From NCBI RefSeq assembly GCF_000019185.1, contig NC_010334.1, positions 1,798,001 through 1,862,000 on the forward strand: 64,000 nt of DNA, in the 5' to 3' direction. Position 1 is the first letter of the stretch, and every line of letters starts with the position of its first letter. The position numbers and the translations under genes were made by a program. The notes under the pieces are model-generated. The model did no database searches, had not been told where the DNA came from, and saw nothing but the letters and a program-made list of their open reading frames with translations. The DNA comes from Shewanella halifaxensis HAW-EB4. GTDB taxonomy: Bacteria > Pseudomonadota > Gammaproteobacteria > Enterobacterales > Shewanellaceae. Of this stretch, positions 58,456-64,000 are shown piece by piece.

Positions 58456-59865
58456 ATGACAATTAAGACGCGTTTTGCTCCAAGCCCTACTGGCTTTTTG
58501 CACGTTGGTGGTGCTCGTACAGCACTTTATTCATGGTTATATGCACGCGCAAACCAAGGTGAGTTTGTTTTACGTATTGAAGATACCGATATTGAACGTT
58601 CAACTCCTGAAGCATGTGCCGCTATTTTAGAAGGCATGGAGTGGCTTAACCTTAACTGGGATGAAGGTCCATATTATCAAACCAAGCGTTTTGACCGTTA
58701 CAACGAAATCATTGCACAGATGCTAGAGCAGGGGACTGCTTATAAGTGTTATTGTAGTCGTGAGCGTATTGAAACGATGCGTGAAGAGCAAGCTGCAAAC
58801 GGTGAACAGCAAAAATATGATGGCTGTTGTCGTGATAAGGCTCCACGCGATACAGATGAACCATTTGTAGTGCGTTTCAAAAACCCTACAGAAGGTAGTG
58901 TTGTTTTTGATGATCATGTACGTGGCCGTATCGAATTTGCAAACAGTACATTAGATGATCTAATTATCGCACGTACGGAAGGTACGCCTACTTATAACTT
59001 CTGTGTGGTTGTTGACGATTGGGATATGGGGATTACTTGTGTTGTACGTGGTGAAGACCATATCAACAATACGCCTCGTCAAATAAACATCCTTAAAGCA
59101 CTTGGCGCACCAGTACCTGAATATGCTCATGTTGCTATGATCCTAGGTGATGATGGAGCTAAATTATCTAAGCGTCATGGTGCAGTCGGTGTGATGCAGT
59201 ACCGCGATGACGGTTTCTTGCCAGAGGCACTGCTTAACTACCTTGTTCGTTTAGGCTGGTCTCATGGAGATCAAGAAGTGTTCTCAATTGAAGAGATGAA
59301 GCAGTTCTTTAGCCTTGATGATATCAATAAAGCAGCTTCTGCTTTTAATACAGATAAACTGATTTGGTTGAACCAGCACTATATTAAAGAAATGGATCCA
59401 GAATATGTAGCTTCTCATCTTGAGTGGCACATGGCTGATCAAAACATTGATACAAGCAATGGTCCAAAACTTTCTGAAGTGGTTTCAGCTTTATCAGAAC
59501 GTGCTAAGACATTAAAAGAGCTTGCTGCTTCTAGTCGCTATTTCTTCGAAGACTTCGCTGAGTTTGAAGAAACTGCCGCTAAAAAACACCTTAGAGGTGT
59601 AGCACTTGAGCCACTAACTCTTATTCAGTCTAAGTTAGCTGCATTAAATGAATGGACTTTAGAAGCTATTCACCAGGCAATTGAAGATACAGCGAGTGAA
59701 TTAGACGTTGGAATGGGTAAAGTCGGTATGCCATTGCGCGTTGCTGTTACCGGCGCAGGTATGTCACCTGCTGTAGATTTAACCTTATTCTTGGTTGGAA
59801 AGGCTCGTTGCGAACAAAGAATCTCCAAAGCGATTGAATTTGTAGCAAATAGAGTAAATTCATAA
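58456..59865 (+). CDS. gltX: Glutamyl-tRNA synthetase
   Basis: 469 residues, a full-length class I synthetase. TRFAPSPTGFLHVGGARTAL contains the HIGH-equivalent HVGG. RIEDTDIERSTPE binds glutamate, and the KMSKS-equivalent KLSKRHGAVGV is at ~residue 237. A zinc-like Cys motif (CYCSRE with DGCCRD) follows. The C-terminal anticodon-binding domain runs from ~340 (ERAKTLKELA, VGKVGMPLRVAVTG). It charges tRNA-Glu and lies directly upstream of seven tRNA-Glu genes, so synthetase and substrate are genetically linked, a common Shewanella arrangement. Confidence 0.96.
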   Translation: MTIKTRFAPSPTGFLHVGGARTALYSWLYARANQGEFVLRIEDTDIERSTPEACAAILEGMEWLNLNWDEGPYYQTKRFDRYNEIIAQMLEQGTAYKCYCSRERIETMREEQAANGEQQKYDGCCRDKAPRDTDEPFVVRFKNPTEGSVVFDDHVRGRIEFANSTLDDLIIARTEGTPTYNFCVVVDDWDMGITCVVRGEDHINNTPRQINILKALGAPVPEYAHVAMILGDDGAKLSKRHGAVGVMQYRDDGFLPEALLNYLVRLGWSHGDQEVFSIEEMKQFFSLDDINKAASAFNTDKLIWLNQHYIKEMDPEYVASHLEWHMADQNIDTSNGPKLSEVVSALSERAKTLKELAASSRYFFEDFAEFEETAAKKHLRGVALEPLTLIQSKLAALNEWTLEAIHQAIEDTASELDVGMGKVGMPLRVAVTGAGMSPAVDLTLFLVGKARCEQRISKAIEFVANRVNS

Positions 59866-59873
59866 AAAACGGG

Positions 59874-59902
59874 TTGACTCTTTTGGGTGCGCTGCATAGA
59901 AT
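59874..59902 (+). promoter_or_regulatory. Sigma-70 promoter of the Ala/Glu tRNA array
   Basis: TTGACT, 17 bases, TAGAAT, followed by the GC-rich discriminator GCGCCACGC. It starts nine bases after gltX and lies ~67 bases before the first tRNA-Ala. Confidence 0.85.
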
Positions 59903-59969
59903 GCGCCACGCAGTTGAGACACAGGCAACGAATAGTTCGCGGTGCACTCAAAAGTGTTTTAGTTAGTGA

Positions 59970-60045
59970 GGGGCCTTAGCTCAGCTGGGAGAGCGCAACA
60001 CTGGCAGTGTTGAGGTCAGCGGTTCGATCCCGCTAGGCTCCACCA
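59970..60045 (+). tRNA. tRNA-Ala(GGC), first copy
   Basis: 76 bases with encoded CCA: GGGGCCTTAGCTCAGCTGGG, anticodon GGC in ACTGGCAGTG, T-loop GGTTCGATCC. It opens the array. Confidence 0.95.
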
Positions 60046-60125
60046 TCTAACTAAAGATAAGCGTTAAGTTTTAGCCTACAGAACTTAATGAGTATTCACT
60101 CTTTGCAGAGTCTAATGCAGTCCGG

Positions 60126-60201
60126 GTCCCCTTCGTCTAGAGGCCTAGGACACCGCCCTTTCACGGCGGTAACAGGGGTTCGAATCCCCTAGGGGATACC
60201 A
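60126..60201 (+). tRNA. tRNA-Glu(UUC), copy 1
   Basis: 76 bases with CCA: GTCCCCTTCGTCTAGAGGCC, anticodon TTC in CCCTTTCACGG, T-loop GGTTCGAATCC. Preceded by the ~70-base spacer found before most copies. Confidence 0.95.
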
Positions 60202-60310
60202 CTATTTTACGATGACTTGATGTATGTCGAGTGATTGGAAAGCAAGCGTTAAGTTTTAGCCTACAGAACTTAATGAGTATTCACTCTTTGCAGAGTCTAA
60301 TGCAGTCCGG

Positions 60311-60386
60311 GTCCCCTTCGTCTAGAGGCCTAGGACACCGCCCTTTCACGGCGGTAACAGGGGTTCGAATCCCCTAGGGGATACCA
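60311..60386 (+). tRNA. tRNA-Glu(UUC), copy 2
   Basis: Identical to copy 1, 185 bases downstream, with an almost identical spacer. Confidence 0.95.
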
Positions 60387-60495
60387 CTATTTTACGATGA
60401 CTTGATGTATGTCGGGTGATTGGAAAGCAAGCGTTAAGTTTTAGCCTACAGAACTTAATGAGTATTCACTCTTTGCAGAGTCTAATGCAGTCCGG

Positions 60496-60571
60496 GTCCC
60501 CTTCGTCTAGAGGCCTAGGACACCGCCCTTTCACGGCGGTAACAGGGGTTCGAATCCCCTAGGGGATACCA
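60496..60571 (+). tRNA. tRNA-Glu(UUC), copy 3
   Basis: Identical tRNA at the same 185-base period. It is followed by a second spacer type (TTTTAAAATTACTGATGAAT). Confidence 0.95.
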
Positions 60572-60678
60572 CTATTTTAAAATTACTGATGAATGTCGGT
60601 AGTTTGAAAGCAAGCGTTAAGTTTTAGCCTACAGAACTTAATGAGTATTCACTCTTTGCAGAGTCTAATGCAGTCCGG

Positions 60679-60818
60679 GTCCCCTTCGAGTTAAAGAAGA
60701 GAGCGCCTAGGACACCGCGCTATTTTTATTAAAAGCAGCACGGCGGTTTCACTTTAATAGCCTTCTAAAGTGTCACTTATAGGTCTTCGTTATATTAGAA
60801 GTAAAACAATATGTCCGG
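60679..60818 (+). pseudogene. Degenerate tRNA-Glu-like element, copy 1
   Basis: Starts with the first ten bases of tRNA-Glu (GTCCCCTTCG), then AGTTAAAGAAGAGAGC, then tRNA positions ~17-29 (GCCTAGGACACCG), a foreign insert CGCTATTTTTATTAAAAGCA, then CACGGCGGT. The T-arm and 3' acceptor strand are absent. It is 140 bases long up to the next tRNA-Glu and cannot fold as a tRNA. Confidence 0.8.
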
Positions 60819-60894
60819 GTCCCCTTCGTCTAGAGGCCTAGGACACCGCCCTTTCACGGCGGTAACAGGGGTTCGAATCCCCTAGGGGATACCA
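60819..60894 (+). tRNA. tRNA-Glu(UUC), copy 4
   Basis: Identical tRNA directly after degenerate element 1 (context ATATGTCCGG instead of GCAGTCCGG). Confidence 0.95.
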
Positions 60895-61003
60895 CTATTT
60901 TACGATGACTTGATGAATGTCGGGTGATTGGAAAGCAAGCGTTAAGTTTTAGCCTACAGAACTTAATGAGTATTCACTCTTTGCAGAGTCTAATGCAGTC
61001 CGG

Positions 61004-61143
61004 GTCCCCTTCGAGTTAAAGAAGAGAGCGCCTAGGACACCGCGCTATTTTTATTAAAAGCAGCACGGCGGTTTCACTTTAATAGCCTTCTAAAGTGTCA
61101 CTTATAGGTCTTCGTTATATTAGAAGTAAAACAATATGTCCGG
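61004..61143 (+). pseudogene. Degenerate tRNA-Glu-like element, copy 2
   Basis: Same 140-base element as at 60679, with no difference seen by eye. Confidence 0.8.
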
Positions 61144-61219
61144 GTCCCCTTCGTCTAGAGGCCTAGGACACCGCCCTTTCACGGCGGTAACAGGGGTTCG
61201 AATCCCCTAGGGGATACCA
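61144..61219 (+). tRNA. tRNA-Glu(UUC), copy 5
   Basis: Identical tRNA following degenerate element 2. Confidence 0.95.
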
Positions 61220-61326
61220 CTATTTTAAAATTACTGATGAATGTCGGTAGTTTGAAAGCAAGCGTTAAGTTTTAGCCTACAGAACTTAATGAGTATTCAC
61301 TCTTTGCAGAGTCTAATGCAGTCCGG

Positions 61327-61466
61327 GTCCCCTTCGAGTTAAAGAAGAGAGCGCCTAGGACACCGTGCTATTTTTATTAAAAGCAGCACGGCGGTTTCAC
61401 TTTAATAGCCTTCTAAAGTGTCACTTATAGGTCTTCGTTATATTAGAAGTAAAACAATATGTCCGG
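61327..61466 (+). pseudogene. Degenerate tRNA-Glu-like element, copy 3
   Basis: Same 140-base element with one visible change (CACCGTGC for CACCGCGC). Confidence 0.8.
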
Positions 61467-61542
61467 GTCCCCTTCGTCTAGAGGCCTAGGACACCGCCCT
61501 TTCACGGCGGTAACAGGGGTTCGAATCCCCTAGGGGATACCA
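61467..61542 (+). tRNA. tRNA-Glu(UUC), copy 6
   Basis: Identical tRNA following degenerate element 3. Confidence 0.95.
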
Positions 61543-61651
61543 CTATTTTACGATGACTTGATGTATGTCGGGTGATTGGAAAGCAAGCGTTAAGTTTTAG
61601 CCTACAGAACTTAATGAGTATTCACTCTTTGCAGAGTCTAATGCAGTCCGG

Positions 61652-61727
61652 GTCCCCTTCGTCTAGAGGCCTAGGACACCGCCCTTTCACGGCGGTAACA
61701 GGGGTTCGAATCCCCTAGGGGATACCA
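61652..61727 (+). tRNA. tRNA-Glu(UUC), copy 7
   Basis: Identical tRNA, again at the 185-base spacing from copy 6. It is followed by a unique spacer. Confidence 0.95.
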
Positions 61728-61774
61728 CTATTTATAAATTCGTGTTAGTAATAACATGGATGTTTACCAGAAAT

Positions 61775-61850
61775 GGGGCCTTAGCTCAGCTGGGAGAGCG
61801 CAACACTGGCAGTGTTGAGGTCAGCGGTTCGATCCCGCTAGGCTCCACCA
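61775..61850 (+). tRNA. tRNA-Ala(GGC), second copy
   Basis: Same 76-base sequence as the first tRNA-Ala. It closes the array, 30 bases before a terminator. Confidence 0.95.
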
Positions 61851-61879
61851 AATTTATCATTTAGATGATAAGTACAAAT

Positions 61880-61903
61880 AAACCACCTTTAGGTGGTTTT
61901 TTT
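61880..61903 (+). terminator. Rho-independent terminator of the Ala/Glu tRNA array
   Basis: AAACCACC and GGTGGTTT pair over eight bases around TTTA, followed by a run of T. One terminator at the end of the array supports one long transcript. Confidence 0.9.
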
Positions 61904-62321
61904 GTATCTGAATTTTGACAATGCTTCGAAAGCATTCCAGCCTCTAGGTTTGATTTGACACATTCCCTGCTACTCACCTAGTTGCCGCAAGGGGAGTGCT
62001 TTGTACTACCGTAAGGATAGGTAAGTGTTCTGATTATGGCAGCAGTAAAGTCATTTAACACTGCGCGTGAATTTCAGTTATCAGCGGTATTTATTTGTAA
62101 GGATACCAGCGTAAGCTGATGTTAGAGTCTAGTTGTTAGCCCATTAGAAAGAGGCCTAGAGTGGACCATTCATATAATTGGGTAAACTCGAATATGCTGG
62201 TCGCTTGCTGAGTGAGTCGGTTTTTAAGGGGCGATATCAATCGGCGTTCGGATATCGCATTGAAAGCCATCAATACTGATGGCTCCTATATGTTGTTACT
62301 TGGCTTTAATACTATCGGGTG
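61904..62321. other. Intergenic region without recognised gene
   Basis: About 0.42 kb between the tRNA terminator and the convergent ABC transporter gene. I see no coding, RNA or repeat signal. Confidence 0.4.
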
Positions 62322-63998
62322 TTAATCAACGCCGAGAAATCCCCCCGTTTGGTGTGCCCAAAGTTGTGCGTAGATCCCACCTGAGCGAATCAACTCCTGA
62401 TGCGTCCCTTGCTCTACGATTTTCCCTTCATCGAGTACAATTAATCGATCCATTGCAGCAATGGTTGATAGTCGATGCGCGATCGCAATGACGGTTTTTC
62501 CCTGCATTAGTTGATAAAGACTCTCTTGTATTGCAGCTTCGACTTCGGAGTCTAATGCGGATGTGGCTTCGTCTAAGAGAAGGATCGGGGCGTTTTTAAG
62601 TAGAACTCGCGCGATAGCAATACGTTGACGTTGGCCGCCTGAAAGTTTAACTCCGCGTTCGCCGACCTGTGCATCTAAGCCTTGATTACCCTCAGGATCG
62701 CTCAAGGTTTGAATAAACTCATACGCTTGAGAGTTTTTTATTGCTTGTACAAGCTCTTCATCACTCGCATCAGGATTACCGTAAAGAATATTGTCGCGAA
62801 TAGAGCGGTGCAGTAACGAGGTATCTTGGGTCACCATGCCTATATGGGTCCGAAGTGAGTCCTGTTTGACTTGAGTAATATCTTGTTTATCAATCGTAAT
62901 ACTACCTGACTCCACGTCATGAAAACGCATAAGCAAATTAACTAAAGTTGACTTACCTGCGCCAGAACGACCCACTAAACCGACTTTTTCGCCAGCTTTG
63001 ATATTCAGATTTAACTCATCAATCACACCGCAGTCCTCACCGTAGTGAAAACTGACATTATTAAAGTCGATGGCTCCTTTACGGACAATTAGCTCAGGCG
63101 CATTAGTGATGTCATTGATATCGGTAGGCTTTGACAGCGTATTCATACCATCTGCAACCGTACCAATGTTCTCAAATAGCGAGCTAATTTCCCACATGAT
63201 CCATTGCGACATACCGTTGAGCCTTAACGCCAAACTGATGGCAATCGCAATCGCACCAACCGTAATCGCATTATCACTCCAAAGCCAAATAGATACAGCA
63301 GCAATAGCAAAGGCTAATAGGTAGTTGATGATCTGCACACTCACATTAATCCAAGTGACTAAACGCATCTGTCTATATACGGTATGCAAAAAAGTTTTCA
63401 TGCTGCCTTTGGCGTATTGGGCTTCTTCTTGGGTGTGTGAGAAAAGCTTTACCGTGGCGATGTTAGTGTAACTATCGACAATTCGTCCCGTCATTGTTGA
63501 GCGAGCATCGGCTTGTTCAGTTGACACTTTTTTTAGCTTGGGTAAGAACCTAAATTGCAAAGCGATATAAACAGCAAGCCAGACAAGCATAGGCAGCACC
63601 AATCTAAGATCCACCTTCGCTATCATTACCACCATAGAGGTGAAATAAACCAGAATATAAACCAACACATCTAATAGCTTAGTGACGGTTTCTCTAACGG
63701 CTAATGAGGTTTGCATCACCTTGGTTGCAACACGGCCTGCGAAATCGCTTTGGTAAAATGAGACACTTTGTTTTAGCAGATACCTATGGGCTAGCCAGCG
63801 GATCGACATGGGGTAATTACTCAATAGCGCCTGATAGACAATAAGGGCATGCAGCAACACCAAAACCGGGATGACGACTATGACCAATAGTGTCATTCCA
63901 AGTAATTTCATGCCTTCTTTTTCAAAAAGAGTATCGGGATCGTTATTAATTAATAGATCAACTAAATCCCCCATAAAACCAAATAAAGACACTTCAAG
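62322..63998 (-). CDS. ABC exporter, fused membrane and ATPase domains (5' partial)
   Basis: At least 556 residues; the frame is open to the right edge of the window, so the true start lies outside (a GTG at 63992 is the first in-window candidate). The transmembrane domain (~1-310, about six spans) contains the coupling segments FARVATKVMQTS-like FAGRVATKVMQTS and MTGRIVDSYTNIATVKLFSH. The ATPase domain (~325-550) has Walker A VGRSGAGKST, Q-loop VTQDTSLLH, signature KLSGGQRQRIAIARVLL, Walker B ILLLDEATSALD and switch HRLST. It is an MsbA/multidrug-type homodimeric exporter. The substrate is unknown. It is convergent with the tRNA array. Confidence 0.9.
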   Translation of the reverse strand, partial: LEVSLFGFMGDLVDLLINNDPDTLFEKEGMKLLGMTLLVIVVIPVLVLLHALIVYQALLSNYPMSIRWLAHRYLLKQSVSFYQSDFAGRVATKVMQTSLAVRETVTKLLDVLVYILVYFTSMVVMIAKVDLRLVLPMLVWLAVYIALQFRFLPKLKKVSTEQADARSTMTGRIVDSYTNIATVKLFSHTQEEAQYAKGSMKTFLHTVYRQMRLVTWINVSVQIINYLLAFAIAAVSIWLWSDNAITVGAIAIAISLALRLNGMSQWIMWEISSLFENIGTVADGMNTLSKPTDINDITNAPELIVRKGAIDFNNVSFHYGEDCGVIDELNLNIKAGEKVGLVGRSGAGKSTLVNLLMRFHDVESGSITIDKQDITQVKQDSLRTHIGMVTQDTSLLHRSIRDNILYGNPDASDEELVQAIKNSQAYEFIQTLSDPEGNQGLDAQVGERGVKLSGGQRQRIAIARVLLKNAPILLLDEATSALDSEVEAAIQESLYQLMQGKTVIAIAHRLSTIAAMDRLIVLDEGKIVEQGTHQELIRSGGIYAQLWAHQTGGFLGVD

Positions 63999-64000
63999 AA

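Noticed and set aside
59970..61850. tRNA array as attachment site of an integrated element
   Set aside because: No integrase, no displaced tRNA 3' end flanking foreign genes, and no phage or island genes nearby; the broken copies lack 3' ends rather than duplicating them.

Overview
The window looks like a chromosomal segment of a marine gammaproteobacterium, most probably Shewanella. The case rests on the phhA-phhB-tyrR / fumarylacetoacetase / maiA aromatic-degradation block, gltX lying between large tRNA-Val and tRNA-Glu/Ala arrays, and an orphan napF. No database search was possible, so the genus is an inference.

Layout. (1) 1-5.45 kb: the end of an AT-rich surface-polysaccharide cluster on + (polymerase/ligase, two glycosyltransferases, two tandem WecA-type initiating transferases). 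(2) 5.8-12 kb: a beta-CASP metallo-hydrolase on -, then the single sugar-nucleotide genes ugd, a UDP-GlcA 4-epimerase and rfbC on +. Each is separated from the next by 0.4-0.6 kb of a complex CCTAGG-rich mosaic repeat. (3) 12-25.1 kb, all on -: an exopolysaccharide locus with a STAS protein, Wza-, Wzz- and Wzy-like proteins, a flippase, a GT2 enzyme, a three-domain fusion initiating enzyme, a nucleotidyltransferase/transferase chimera, and a CDP-glycerol pair (tagD-like, tagF-like). (4) 26.1-34.1 kb: the control unit. It has an RsbW-like kinase and a REC-PP2C phosphatase on -, and divergently a PhnD-like periplasmic binding protein, a large hybrid kinase and a sigma-54 activator on +. (5) 34.2-48.4 kb: mixed envelope and housekeeping genes (ycdX, rfbD, wzi, a GH3 glucosidase, cysQ, a ROK sugar kinase, elyC, a bactofilin, napF, galE, galU). 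(6) 48.8-56.6 kb: Phe/Tyr catabolism with TyrR and TyrR-type boxes, a LysR regulator and an MFS transporter. (7) 56.7-61.9 kb: eleven tandem tRNA-Val(UAC) on -, gltX, then Ala-Glu(x7)-Ala tRNAs on + with three degenerate tRNA-Glu-like copies. (8) The window closes inside an ABC exporter gene.

Working model. The exopolysaccharide locus resembles the Vibrio syp system, in which a STAS protein, a serine kinase/PP2C switch, a hybrid kinase and a sigma-54 activator control polysaccharide genes. Three sequences matching the -24/-12 consensus (TGGCAY-N5-TTGC) lie upstream of exactly the three relevant transcription units: STAS-wza-wzz-wzy, REC-PP2C-RsbW, and PhnD-like-kinase-activator. This supports a closed, autoregulated sigma-54 circuit.

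The other unusual feature is the mosaic repeat. It abuts or supplies the stop codons of many genes here, and near-identical copies flank the ugd-uge-rfbC segment, which could make that segment a recombination cassette.
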